Shown here: positions 51,591-60,721 of the stretch, in pieces
Layout of the letters: every line of letters starts with the position of its first letter
Numbering within the stretch: the stretch's first letter is position 1
Assembly: GCF_900112495.1 (NCBI RefSeq)
Contig: NZ_FOMA01000010.1
Location: forward strand, 1-64,000
Reading direction: 5' to 3'
Source: Bacillus sp. OV322
GTDB lineage: Bacteria > Bacillota > Bacilli > Bacillales > DSM-1321
Length of the DNA stretch: 64,000 nucleotides
Notes under the pieces: model-generated
Told to the model about the DNA's origin: nothing
Seen by the model: the letters and a program-made list of their open reading frames with translations, nothing else
The model's database searches: none
Made by a program: the position numbers and the translations under genes

Positions 51591-54137
51591 ATGGAGATAA
51601 AACATACAATGAAAAAACTATTTGCAAAAAACCCCTTGCTCCTTAAGTCTGTTTTTATCACAGTGATCATGCTTTTTATGATATACGAGGCTTTGCATAT
51701 TAAGTCCAATATTAACTTTGGCCTTCTTTCAAAGCACATCAATGATTTAAGCTTCATACAGTACTTGATTATTCTGGGTCTCGGAGTGATTGCAGTTACG
51801 CCAATGGTGCTGTATGACTTTCTCATATCACGTGCCCTTAGAGTGAAAAGGAAGCGGTCTGAAGTGTTTATCTTTTCCTACTTAACTAATACCACATCTA
51901 ACTTAGTGGGCTTTGGAGGGATTGCAGGGACGACGCTTCGAACCATCTTTTATTCTAAAGAATATTCAAAAAGGGAGATTGTTCCGCTTGTCGGCACTTT
52001 CGGATTGTTTTTCCTTTCTGGTCTATCCATTTACAGTCTGTTAATTATCACTGGTGTATTTGATAATGCCTTTATAAAAGAAAAGCATTCTTTATATATT
52101 GGCATCTTGGGCATGTCGCTGTTTTTTCCTATCATGCTGGGGATTTCACTGCGGAAGAAAAACCTTTTCGGGAAACATTTCACGCCTAAATCAGCCGTTA
52201 TCTTAACAGGCATTTCTTCGCTAGAATGGCTTTCGGCCTTCTTGCTTGTCTACTACATTACACGACTGCTTGGAACGCATGTGCCTTTTTTTACTCTGTT
52301 TTCAATTTTTGTCGGGGCATCGATAGCCGGGATCATCAGCTTGATTCCTGGAGGTTTGGGGTCCTTTGACTTTGTTTTCATTCTTGGATTTTCTTCATTG
52401 GGCCTGCATGAAGAGCATGCACTGCTGATATTAATCATATATCGTTTAAGTTATTACATCGTACCGGTAATATTCGGTTTTCTGCTTTATACAAGAGTGC
52501 TTTGGGCAAAGCTCAATCAGGAATTCAATCACCTGCCTGGACAAATCCTGAGCTATATAAGCCATAAAGGGCTGAATCTCCTGATTTTCATATCCGGTAC
52601 CCTGCTTCTTTTATCTGGCGCAGTACCAGGGCTGATTGAAAGGATTAAATTCATCAGCGGAATCTTGCCTGATTGGGTAATCAATTTATCGCATATCATT
52701 TCTGTAAGCATCGGCTTTGCTCTGCTGGGAATGACGCGTGCCATAGGATACAAGGTAACCCGTGCCTGGTACATTACCCTTTTTATGCTTATTCTGGGGT
52801 CAATTGCTGCATTTTCGAAAGCTCTTGATTATGAAGACGCCATCTTTTTCCTCATAGTAGCCGTTTTGCTTTTTGCTGCTAAAAAGCAGTTTTATAAAGA
52901 GAACTTTGTTATGACGTGGGGAAGAACGGTGATGGATGGCCTGATTCTTCTTGTCTTCTTTGGAGGCTATTTGTTTGCAGGTTATGTGAATCTTCCTGAT
53001 ACCAAAATAAAGATTCCTCTGGCTTACCAAAAATACGTAATTGGAACCTCGGATGATCTGTTAATGAGTGCATTTCTGGGCTTTTCAATCGCAGTAATAT
53101 TTATTTATATAACGTTCTTTCTGTACAGGCGCCATAAATTCCCGTTTGCGATTTCCGAAAGTTCCCAAGCTGAAATCAAACAATTTTTAACACAGTATGA
53201 AGGCTGCGAACTTTTGCACTGGGGCTTGCTGAATGACCGGCATACATATTGGGATAATCATCATAAAGTATTGTTTTACTATAAAAACTACAGTGATAAG
53301 CTCATTGTCATAGGCGATCCAATCGGGGAGGACAGCAGTGTGTTTAAGGCAGTGGCCGAATTCCTTGCAGAAGCGGACCGCTTTGGATATACTCCTGTCT
53401 TCTATCAAGTGAAAAACAGCCTCCTGGCATTTTTGCATGATGAAGGATATGACTTTTTTAAGCTTGGTGAAGAAGGCCTTGTAGATTTGAAGAACTTTGA
53501 TTCAAATACTGCTCCTGCGCCGATACGAACTGGCTGGGGGTCATTGGGTGAAAAGCCCTTTGAATTTGGCATCCTTAATCAGCCTATCGGGGAAGGAACG
53601 GTTAAAGAGTTAAAGGCCATTTGCGATGAGTGGCTATCCGAAAGAGATGACAAGGATATTGCGCCTTTTTATGTGGATGAAGAGTACCTGAGGAATTCAC
53701 CAGTTGCTATCGTAAAAGACAGTAATGGCGATATTGCAGGCTTTTCCACCCTTGTTCCTGCATTCGATAATGAGAGTATCTCGGCAGACTTAGTGCGCTG
53801 GCGCAGCAATCAGCCAAAAGGGCTTCTCGATTATATGTTCCTTAACATGATTGACTGGTCGAGAAAGAATCATTATAAATATTTCTCCCTTGGGCTTGCG
53901 CCGCTGCCTAGTACAGGAAGTTCGCGTTTTTCTCTGCTTCGGGAAAAAATTGCTTCTCAGATCTTCAGCTACGGACATCGCTTTTATCAATATAAAGACC
54001 TGAATACAATTAAGGATAAATTCGTGGATGTTTGGAATCCAAAGTATCTTGCGTACAGGAAAAAAACGTCCATAACAGTGACAATGCTCGAGGTTACCTT
54101 TTTAATATCCAAAGGGCAGGGGACTAAAAAAATCTAA
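51591..54137 (+). CDS. mprF: Phosphatidylglycerol lysyltransferase MprF
   Basis: 848 residues. The N-terminal flippase part (about 1-320) and further helices to about 510 carry F-G-G-I-A-G and the glycine-rich S-L-I-P-G-G-L-G-S-F-D loop. The C-terminal soluble synthase domain (about 540-845) transfers an amino acid from aminoacyl-tRNA to phosphatidylglycerol; motifs include G-D-P-I-G near 590 and the F-S-L-G-L-A-P-L stretch near 765. The product adds positive charge to the membrane and protects against cationic peptides. Two starts are plausible, ATG 51591 and ATG 51609; the latter reads M-K-K-L-F and has GGAGAT upstream. Strong terminator in its leader. Confidence 0.94.
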   Translation: MEIKHTMKKLFAKNPLLLKSVFITVIMLFMIYEALHIKSNINFGLLSKHINDLSFIQYLIILGLGVIAVTPMVLYDFLISRALRVKRKRSEVFIFSYLTNTTSNLVGFGGIAGTTLRTIFYSKEYSKREIVPLVGTFGLFFLSGLSIYSLLIITGVFDNAFIKEKHSLYIGILGMSLFFPIMLGISLRKKNLFGKHFTPKSAVILTGISSLEWLSAFLLVYYITRLLGTHVPFFTLFSIFVGASIAGIISLIPGGLGSFDFVFILGFSSLGLHEEHALLILIIYRLSYYIVPVIFGFLLYTRVLWAKLNQEFNHLPGQILSYISHKGLNLLIFISGTLLLLSGAVPGLIERIKFISGILPDWVINLSHIISVSIGFALLGMTRAIGYKVTRAWYITLFMLILGSIAAFSKALDYEDAIFFLIVAVLLFAAKKQFYKENFVMTWGRTVMDGLILLVFFGGYLFAGYVNLPDTKIKIPLAYQKYVIGTSDDLLMSAFLGFSIAVIFIYITFFLYRRHKFPFAISESSQAEIKQFLTQYEGCELLHWGLLNDRHTYWDNHHKVLFYYKNYSDKLIVIGDPIGEDSSVFKAVAEFLAEADRFGYTPVFYQVKNSLLAFLHDEGYDFFKLGEEGLVDLKNFDSNTAPAPIRTGWGSLGEKPFEFGILNQPIGEGTVKELKAICDEWLSERDDKDIAPFYVDEEYLRNSPVAIVKDSNGDIAGFSTLVPAFDNESISADLVRWRSNQPKGLLDYMFLNMIDWSRKNHYKYFSLGLAPLPSTGSSRFSLLREKIASQIFSYGHRFYQYKDLNTIKDKFVDVWNPKYLAYRKKTSITVTMLEVTFLISKGQGTKKI

Positions 54138-54147
54138 GGACTCTAAA

Positions 54148-54190
54148 AGGCTCCGCACAGCAGATTTTTGCTGTGCGGGGCTTTTTTAAC
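54148..54190 (+). terminator. Terminator after mprF
   Basis: GCTCCGCACAGCAG pairs with CTGTGCGGGGC around ATTTTTG, followed by TTTTTT. Confidence 0.9.
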
Positions 54191-54341
54191 TGGATGAATT
54201 ATGAAAAAATAACAGGCTGGAAATCCCCTATTTTTATAACAAAAATGGTATAATGATAGGCGCAAGGCTAACGTTTATTATATAGCAGGCGTATTTTACG
54301 TTTTTATATCCAATATATTAAAGCAGAAGGCAGGAGAGGGA

Positions 54342-57146
54342 ATGGGATACAAAAAGAAACAGCTGTTGGGTTTCGGTTTAATCTTGCTTTTTTTGGTCGT
54401 TTTGCTGACCGGCATCGTCATGATGCTGAATAACATAAAAAGCAATTTAACGGAAATCGTCGAGGACAGATATTACAAAGTTTCAAAGGTGGCAGAAATC
54501 CGCCAGTTATTCTCCAATTCGGACAGGGAAATCCTATTTGCTGCAAATGAAGCGAACAAAAGCGAAAGGGCCGGCAGCCTTGATATTATCAATGGCAATC
54601 ATTCCAAGTTAGATAATGAAATTGCCACTCTATCAAGCGTCGCCAATACTGTAAAAGGGAAAAAGCTGCTGAAAGAGCTTGAAACTAACTACGGTTCCTA
54701 TTCAGTGACAGAAGCCGATATCATCCAGAAAATAGAGTCCGGTAAAGGACAGGCTAATCTGCAGTCTCTGATGAGTGACCAAAGGGATAAACGGACCAAA
54801 GTCATTACTACGATGGACTCCTTTAAAAAATATCAGGAATCATTAATGAATAGGGCGCTAAAAAGCTCCAAGCAAACGTATGATCAAATCATCCGATTTA
54901 TCATTCTTGCTGTTTTAATCAGCATTGTGGTAATCGCCATTACAGTGATTTGGATGATCAGAAGTACTTCGAAAAATCTGCAGTCCATTACAAATGTAAT
55001 CAAAAATATTGACTACAATGACCTAAGCGAGATACCAAGGATACAATTTCAGTCGAATGACGAAATCGGCGACATTGCGTATTCCTTTAATGAAATGGCA
55101 GGTTCGCTTGAAGCGTATAATCAAAAAGAAAAAGAATTTACCGCCAAAATCAGCGAGCAAAACTGGATTCAGACGCGGCTTGCTGACATTGCGACAATGT
55201 ATCAGCGCATTATAGATCTTGAAGTGCTGGGCCAGCGTTTCATCTCCAGGCTGGCGCCTATGGTGGAAGCCTCCCTTGGCGTGATATATCTGAAAAGAGG
55301 AGAAGGAGAAAACACCAAATTTGTTAAACTTGCCTCTTTTGCAGAAGAGGGAAAAGAGGCCGGCCGCACAAACTTTATGCTTGGTGAAGGCCTTGTTGGC
55401 CAATGTGCTCTTGAGAAGCGTTCACAGATTATCAATAACGTTCCAGATGATTATAGTCTGATTAAGACAGGCCTTGGTGAAACACTTCCTAAAAGCATTT
55501 TTATCGCACCGGTTATTTTTGAGGATGAAGTTGTGGCGATGGTTGAACTTGCCAGCCTTACTCCTTTTACAGAATTTCAGGAAACCTTCCTTGGGAAAGT
55601 GCTTGAGACACTGGGAATTACCATTAATAGTGTAAGAGGAAGAATGGAAATTGAACGTCTCCTCAAGGAATCACAGGCTCAGACAGAAGAGCTGCAGGTG
55701 CAATCAGAGGAGTTGCAGTCTCAATCTGAAGAAATGCAGGCTCAGTCAGAAGAACTGCAAACACAGTCGGAAGAGTTAAGAATGATCAATGAACAGCTTG
55801 AAGAAAGAAACAGGGATACAGAGCTGAAATCCAAAGAGCTTCAGCGGGCTAAAATCAATCTGGAAGCCCAGGCTGAAGAATTAAAACAAAGCTCGAAATA
55901 TAAATCTGAATTTCTTGCGAATATGTCACATGAATTGCGGACACCGCTTAACAGCATATTGATCCTGTCCGAAATGCTTTCAGATCAGGGTGACAGCAGT
56001 CTGACGAGCGAGCAGCAGGAATTCGCGCGGGTCATTCATTCTTCTGGACAAGACCTTCTTTCATTAATCAACGATATCCTTGATTTATCAAAAGTGGAAG
56101 TCGGCAAATTGGATGTTGTCTTTGACGAAATGAATGTAAGTGAACTTCCGGAATTGCTTAAAAGGAACTTCGATCATGTCGCACATAAAAAGGGAATTTC
56201 CTTTAAAGTTACAAAAGACAAAAATGTTCCTGACATCTTCTTTACTGACCAGCAGAGATTTCAGCAGATTCTTAAAAACTTGCTGTCTAATGCCTTTAAA
56301 TTTACTGAAAAAGGGACAGTGCAAGTCACAATCAAGCGGGCTGAAGAAGAGCTTGTTGCACAGTGGATCAATACAAAAGGCGCCAGCTCATGGCTTGAAA
56401 TTAATGTGACTGACACAGGAATCGGAATCTCTCCTGAAAAGCAAAAGATAATATTTGAAGCGTTCCAGCAGGGTGATGGTGCAACAATGCGGAAATACGG
56501 CGGCACGGGCCTCGGACTTTCGATTTGCCGAGAGTTTGCCAAGCTGCTTGGCGGCTGGATTATAGTTGACAGTGAAGAGGGCGAAGGAAGCAAATTCACT
56601 CTGTTCATTCCAAGTCTTCCTGAAGGCATGAAGGGAGCAGGGGACGTCTCCATTGCCGCAAGCCAGGTTGCTGCTGCGGAAGTCCAGGAAATAGCTCCTC
56701 CTATTGAAAAAGAGGAAACGGTCGAGCTTTCATCTGGAGATATTTTAGATGAACCTGAAGGTGATCAGCTATTCAAAAATAAAACTGTTTTAATTGTAGA
56801 TGATGACAATCGCAATATCTTTGCCCTTTCCAATGCCTTGAAACAGGAAGGCATGCAGGTCATAGCGGCAGAAAATGGACTAGAATGTTTGGAAGTGCTG
56901 CAAAACGGACATAGTATTGATGCTATATTAATGGATATTATGATGCCTGAAATGGACGGATATGAAACCATGCGCAGAATCCGCATGAACAGCATGTATG
57001 ATAATCTGCCAATCATTGCATTAACAGCGAAAGCAATGAAGGGAGACAAAGAAAAATGTCTTCAGGCTGGTGCTTCAGACTATATCAGCAAGCCGCTAAA
57101 ATTGGATCAGCTGCTTTCAGTGATGAGGGTATGGCTGACTAATTAA
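54342..57146 (+). CDS. Hybrid sensor histidine kinase, RsbK type
   Basis: 934 residues. Order of domains: membrane helix (about 8-30), extracellular four-helix/CHASE3-like sensor (35-180), second helix (185-207), HAMP (208-262), GAF (285-440), a coiled coil of repeated Q-S-E-E-L-Q units (445-515), HisKA with phospho-His530 (S-H-E-L-R-T-P), HATPase (635-760, with G-T-G-L-G-L-S) and a receiver domain (805-930) with Asp865 (L-M-D-I-M-M-P). A CheR-type gene follows and a receiver-PP2C phosphatase gene is convergent. That set matches RsbK-RsbM-RsbY of the Bacillus cereus group, in which the kinase phosphorylates RsbY to turn on sigma-B. Assignment is by architecture plus context. Confidence 0.85.
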   Translation: MGYKKKQLLGFGLILLFLVVLLTGIVMMLNNIKSNLTEIVEDRYYKVSKVAEIRQLFSNSDREILFAANEANKSERAGSLDIINGNHSKLDNEIATLSSVANTVKGKKLLKELETNYGSYSVTEADIIQKIESGKGQANLQSLMSDQRDKRTKVITTMDSFKKYQESLMNRALKSSKQTYDQIIRFIILAVLISIVVIAITVIWMIRSTSKNLQSITNVIKNIDYNDLSEIPRIQFQSNDEIGDIAYSFNEMAGSLEAYNQKEKEFTAKISEQNWIQTRLADIATMYQRIIDLEVLGQRFISRLAPMVEASLGVIYLKRGEGENTKFVKLASFAEEGKEAGRTNFMLGEGLVGQCALEKRSQIINNVPDDYSLIKTGLGETLPKSIFIAPVIFEDEVVAMVELASLTPFTEFQETFLGKVLETLGITINSVRGRMEIERLLKESQAQTEELQVQSEELQSQSEEMQAQSEELQTQSEELRMINEQLEERNRDTELKSKELQRAKINLEAQAEELKQSSKYKSEFLANMSHELRTPLNSILILSEMLSDQGDSSLTSEQQEFARVIHSSGQDLLSLINDILDLSKVEVGKLDVVFDEMNVSELPELLKRNFDHVAHKKGISFKVTKDKNVPDIFFTDQQRFQQILKNLLSNAFKFTEKGTVQVTIKRAEEELVAQWINTKGASSWLEINVTDTGIGISPEKQKIIFEAFQQGDGATMRKYGGTGLGLSICREFAKLLGGWIIVDSEEGEGSKFTLFIPSLPEGMKGAGDVSIAASQVAAAEVQEIAPPIEKEETVELSSGDILDEPEGDQLFKNKTVLIVDDDNRNIFALSNALKQEGMQVIAAENGLECLEVLQNGHSIDAILMDIMMPEMDGYETMRRIRMNSMYDNLPIIALTAKAMKGDKEKCLQAGASDYISKPLKLDQLLSVMRVWLTN

Positions 57147-57174
57147 TTGCCAGGAAAGCTAGGAAGGAAATACC

Positions 57175-58008
57175 ATGAAAGATACGTTAACTGCCGAAGA
57201 ACGGGAAGATTTTGAAGTTGATTTGCTGCTCCAGGCCATTTACCGCGTAACTGGTTTTGATTTCAGCCAGTATATGCGCTCATCGATAAAAAGAAGAATT
57301 GAAAACAGAATGAGCCTGGATCGCATCCGGACGATCAGTAATATGATTGAAAAGGTGCTATATGAAAAAGGTTTCGTTGAAAATCTTTTGAACGATTTCT
57401 CTATTAATGTGACCGAGATGTTCAGGGACCCAGGATTTTTTCTAGCTTTCAGGACTAAGGTCGTTCCGCTTCTTAGAGAACTTCCTGAAATTCGGATCTG
57501 GCATGCTGGATGTTCCACCGGTGAAGAAGCATTCTCCATGGCGATATTGCTAAAAGAAGAAGGACTATATGAAAAGGCAAAGATATATGCGACTGATATG
57601 AATGAAAATGTTTTGGAACAGGCTCGAAAGGGAATTCTCCCCCTTAACCGCATGCAGTCATATACGAAGAATTATCTTCAGGCTGGCGGCGAAAAGGCAT
57701 TTTCCGAATATTACTCTGCTGACTATCAGTACGCCTATTTAGATCCTTACCTGCTTCGGAACATTGTATTCTTTCAACACAACTTAGTAACGGATGGATC
57801 CTTTAATGAATTTCATGTGATTATGTGCAGGAATGTCATGATTTACTTTAACGGCGATCTACAAGGCAAGGTTAGCGATTTGTTTTACCATAGCCTTTGC
57901 CGGGAAGGGTTCATGGCGATGGGTAATAAGGAAACGATACGCACACTGAGTTTCTCTGAGGAATTTGAAGATTTGGATCTGAACGAAAAGATTTACCGGA
58001 AAAAGTAA
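57175..58008 (+). CDS. CheR-like protein methyltransferase, RsbM type
   Basis: 277 residues. An N-terminal helical CheR_N part (about 10-70: F-D-F-S-Q-Y-M-R-S-S-I-K-R-R) and the SAM-binding CheR domain (about 80-275; H-A-G-C-S-T-G-E-E near 106, and H-V-I-M-C-R-N-V-M-I-Y-F near 218). No chemotaxis genes are near. It lies 28 nt after the hybrid kinase gene. In B. cereus RsbM methylates the kinase RsbK and keeps it silent without stress; the same role is inferred here. An alternative is methylation of another receptor. Confidence 0.85.
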   Translation: MKDTLTAEEREDFEVDLLLQAIYRVTGFDFSQYMRSSIKRRIENRMSLDRIRTISNMIEKVLYEKGFVENLLNDFSINVTEMFRDPGFFLAFRTKVVPLLRELPEIRIWHAGCSTGEEAFSMAILLKEEGLYEKAKIYATDMNENVLEQARKGILPLNRMQSYTKNYLQAGGEKAFSEYYSADYQYAYLDPYLLRNIVFFQHNLVTDGSFNEFHVIMCRNVMIYFNGDLQGKVSDLFYHSLCREGFMAMGNKETIRTLSFSEEFEDLDLNEKIYRKK

Positions 58009-58042
58009 AAAGCAGGAAAGCCCATGGCTTTCCTGCTTTTTA
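58007..58042. terminator. Bidirectional terminator between rsbM- and rsbY-like genes
   Basis: AAAAAGCAGGAAAGC pairs with GCTTTCCTGCTTTTT, loop of few bases, T tracts on both strands, between convergent genes. Confidence 0.95.
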
Positions 58043-58057
58043 TATGTATGGAATGCT

Positions 58058-59206
58058 TTATTGAGCCTGTATGAACACAACGCACATGTCATCTGGCTGA
58101 TCGTGCTGGAGTTCTCTTGGCAAAAGAAAATCAATGGGAGATGAGGTCCTGCAATCCAGCCAGCCTTTTGAGACGGCTTTTTGAATTTTCTCCAGTCCGT
58201 CTACACCATCTTTCTCTAATGCCTCCATCACGCCATCGGTGAATAAAAGGATTTGAATGCGGTCCTGAAAAGAGATAGTGTTCTTTTTTACATCCATTTC
58301 CGGGAAAAAGCCGACCGGACAGCATCCTGTGGAAAGAGCAAATACTTCCTCTCCATCCAGAAGGGCATATCCCGGGGGGTGTCCCGCATTCACATATTCC
58401 ACCGTTTTGTTTTCTGTATCAATGATCATGGAGATGGCGGTGAAATAATAATGAACAGGATTTTCCGGTTTATTTAAAAGATTCATCCAGCGGTTCAGTT
58501 CGGTAATGACGCGAGCGGGATCTGTATAGGTCCTCAATGCATCTCTTAGAACAGAAGAGATATACATACAGACAAGTGAAGCTGAAATTCCATGTCCCAT
58601 CATATCAAGCATGATAATGGCAGAGCGGTGTTCATCAATGCGATGCCAATAATACATATCTCCTGCTAATTTATTTGCGGGCAAATAGGAGGCTTTGATC
58701 AGCAGTTTTTCCGTTTCTACCGGCTCACTCAGCAAGCTGCTTTGCACCTGCATGGAAAGGTCCAGCTCGTTCCGGATCTTTTCATCCTGCTCCCGGTGCC
58801 AGTCTTTTTCATATTTAAGCCGGAGTCCCACCCGTATCCTTGCTAAGAGGTCTACCTTATTAATCGGCTTCATTATATAATCAATTCCCCCGACATCAAG
58901 CGCTTCCGCCACTTTATTCGAGTCTTCAAGAGCAGTCACGAATATGACGGGAATATCCTTCAAATGAGGGATTTCCTGAAGGCGCCGGCATGCTTCAATC
59001 CCGTCTATTTCAGGCATCATAATATCAAGCAGAATGATATCAACAGATGTTTCCTTAGGTGAAGGGGTATCAGCATCCAAGTAATTAAACATTTCTCTTG
59101 CTGAAGTCAGAGAAACAAAGTCATTATATCCAGCCCGTTTTAATATTTTTTCAATAACGAAAAGGTTAACCTTGTTATCATCTACGATTAAGATCGACAT
59201 TCTCAA
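58058..59206 (-). CDS. Receiver-PP2C phosphatase, RsbY/RsbU type
   Basis: 382 residues. A receiver domain (about 3-122) has the acidic pair D-D at 9-10 and the phospho-acceptor Asp in I-L-L-D-I-M-M-P. A helical linker follows, then a SpoIIE/PP2C phosphatase domain (about 175-380: L-A-G-D-M-Y-Y-W, I-I-M-L-D-M-M-G-H-G, Y-V-N-A-G-H-P-P, L-L-F-T-D-G-V). Such proteins remove phosphate from the anti-anti-sigma factor RsbV, freeing sigma-B. Being convergent with the hybrid kinase and CheR genes, it is the likely target of that kinase. GGAGATATTG precedes the ATG. Confidence 0.88.
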   Translation of the reverse strand: MRMSILIVDDNKVNLFVIEKILKRAGYNDFVSLTSAREMFNYLDADTPSPKETSVDIILLDIMMPEIDGIEACRRLQEIPHLKDIPVIFVTALEDSNKVAEALDVGGIDYIMKPINKVDLLARIRVGLRLKYEKDWHREQDEKIRNELDLSMQVQSSLLSEPVETEKLLIKASYLPANKLAGDMYYWHRIDEHRSAIIMLDMMGHGISASLVCMYISSVLRDALRTYTDPARVITELNRWMNLLNKPENPVHYYFTAISMIIDTENKTVEYVNAGHPPGYALLDGEEVFALSTGCCPVGFFPEMDVKKNTISFQDRIQILLFTDGVMEALEKDGVDGLEKIQKAVSKGWLDCRTSSPIDFLLPRELQHDQPDDMCVVFIQAQ

Positions 59207-59637
59207 TATCTCCTTTAGGTTACCTATAATTCTGTATCTATTTGTATATATTCAGATGATTGTTTTGCTGGATTTTTTTCAAGCTTAATTTTGCTACTTT
59301 ATATTGTAAGGATGTAAGGAATCTGCAAAAAAACAAAAAACCCCTAATAGATAATACCCCGATATTTTTGAGCTTAAACATCTAATTTCGTAGAAAATTA
59401 AAAAGCTGCATATTTTTTTAATCCTTTTTTAGAATCGAGCTAAACAATCTTGAGTCGATGGTTCGTGTACCATTATAAAATTTGTACCTTTTGTAATACC
59501 GATATGGCTCTTTAAAAAAATGAAGTGGGGTTTTTGCTTTTATTATTTCATTTTTTTGAAATGATTTTTACACAATTTAAACACAATAGTGTAAAATTAC
59601 ACTATGGGTGAATTGACATTAAAAAAGAGGTGAAGAC
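59207..59637. other. AT-rich intergenic region
   Basis: No gene seen. It must contain the promoter of the phosphatase gene on the minus strand and of the orphan gene on the plus strand. A palindrome lies at 59586-59605. Base composition is clearly more AT-rich than nearby genes. Confidence 0.5.
59586..59605. promoter_or_regulatory. Palindrome upstream of the orphan membrane gene
   Basis: ATAGTGTAA-AA-TTACACTAT, 9-bp perfect arms. It lies 33 nt before the orphan gene, a position fit for an operator. Copies of ACACAAT/ACACAAT-like text just upstream extend the pattern. Confidence 0.5.
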
Positions 59638-60057
59638 TTGAGAAATTTATTATTTAGCATTCTAATAGTCAGTTTGTATTGTTTTCCATTTGTCTATTTC
59701 GCAATGTACCAAGACTTTTCTCATTGGTCTATGCTCGGTTATTTAATTATGATTATAGGGACTTCGATTCTTGCTTTTTTCTGCAGATCTTTTAGCAGCA
59801 CAACTACTCTTATTATAGGCAATATAGGATCTGCCATCATTTCATTATATTTCGTACACAAGATGGCAGTTTCGTTAGGGGGTAGATGGGATGGTTATTT
59901 TAAACCAGTTTCATCTTATCAATTATTGCTTTTGGTTAGTGCTTTAAACTTGATTCCTCAATTCTACATCATGAAATTAGCAAATAGAGGTAAAAAGCAG
60001 GGCAAAATTATACGAGAATTACTCTGCTCTTTTTATTTAGGCTCGTTTCTTAAATAG
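59638..60057 (+). CDS. Orphan four-helix membrane protein
   Basis: 139 residues, no family recognised. Four hydrophobic helices (about 3-24, 32-50, 56-76, 90-112) and a basic tail. The TTG start has AAGAGGTG upstream. The gene is AT-rich relative to its neighbours, which hints at transfer. Its last codons (G-S-F-L-K) and stop lie in a sequence that matches the end of the MITE found at 18113 and 37172, so the native C-terminus has probably been replaced by repeat DNA. Confidence 0.6.
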   Translation: MRNLLFSILIVSLYCFPFVYFAMYQDFSHWSMLGYLIMIIGTSILAFFCRSFSSTTTLIIGNIGSAIISLYFVHKMAVSLGGRWDGYFKPVSSYQLLLLVSALNLIPQFYIMKLANRGKKQGKIIRELLCSFYLGSFLK

Positions 60058-60142
60058 TTGTTTCTGTCCATAGTTAACTGGCTGATTGGAGCAGAAGGTG
60101 CTCACCGCCCGCCTCGCGGTAATCGAGCATGATCAACCACCT
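60040..60142 (+). mobile_element. Truncated MITE copy
   Basis: GGCTCGTTTCTTAAATAGTTG (from 60040) matches the left end of the MITE at 18113, and the CTGATTGGAGC-GAAGGTGC text (about 60082-60100) matches its subterminal part. The right end is missing, so it is a decayed copy. It overlaps the last codons of the orphan gene. Confidence 0.6.
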
Positions 60143-60253
60143 GTTTTATGGCTTTTCTGCGGTTCTGTGTTTTGCTGGCGGGGTTAATGGGAAAGAAATG
60201 TAATAAGTTCGAGTGATCGTGAACGTTCCTACAAAAGCACAGGGGAGGAACTT

Positions 60254-60721
60254 ATGTCTTCTGCAACTAATCATCTGAGCCGCAATCTTTGGTCGGGGAT
60301 CCTGTTTGGTATTGGCTTGATCGCTTTTATTGATGAGGCGGTTTTTCATCAGCTTCTGCACTGGCATCACTTTTATGACAAGTCCACTCTTGCTGTTGGA
60401 CTGGTTTCTGATGGCCTGTTTCACGCGTTAAGCTGGTTTGCCACCATTGCTTCTTTGTTCATGGTAGCTGACCTTCGCAGGCGAGAGGCCTGGCGGCGGA
60501 CAAGATGGTGGGGAGGTGTGCTGCTCGGAGCAGGCTTGTTTCAATTTTATGATGGTACTGTCCAGCATAAAGTCATGGGATTGCACCAGATTCGTTATGT
60601 GTCAAACTTATTCTTTTATGACGTGGTCTGGAATATCTTCGCGGTCGCTATGATAGTGATTGGAGCAGTTATTACCAGCAGAAAGGGAAAAGCCTCAAGC
60701 CAAGAGGAGAATATCTCGTGA
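60254..60721 (+). CDS. DUF2243 membrane protein
   Basis: 155 residues with four membrane helices. Family marks: G-I-G-L-I-A-F-I-D-E-A-V-F-H-Q-L-L-H-W-H-H-F-Y, then S-D-G-L-F-H-A, then F-Y-D-G-T-V-Q-H-K. The many conserved histidines in and near the membrane suggest metal or haem contact. Function is unknown. GGGGAGG precedes the ATG. The stop overlaps the CtaG-like start by 4 nt; the two families are regularly found together, so a link to cytochrome oxidase or copper is inferred. Confidence 0.88.
   Translation: MSSATNHLSRNLWSGILFGIGLIAFIDEAVFHQLLHWHHFYDKSTLAVGLVSDGLFHALSWFATIASLFMVADLRRREAWRRTRWWGGVLLGAGLFQFYDGTVQHKVMGLHQIRYVSNLFFYDVVWNIFAVAMIVIGAVITSRKGKASSQEENIS

Noticed and set aside
57175..58008. 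CheR as part of a chemotaxis operon
   Set aside because: No che or mcp genes nearby; the hybrid kinase and PP2C neighbours fit the RsbM role better.
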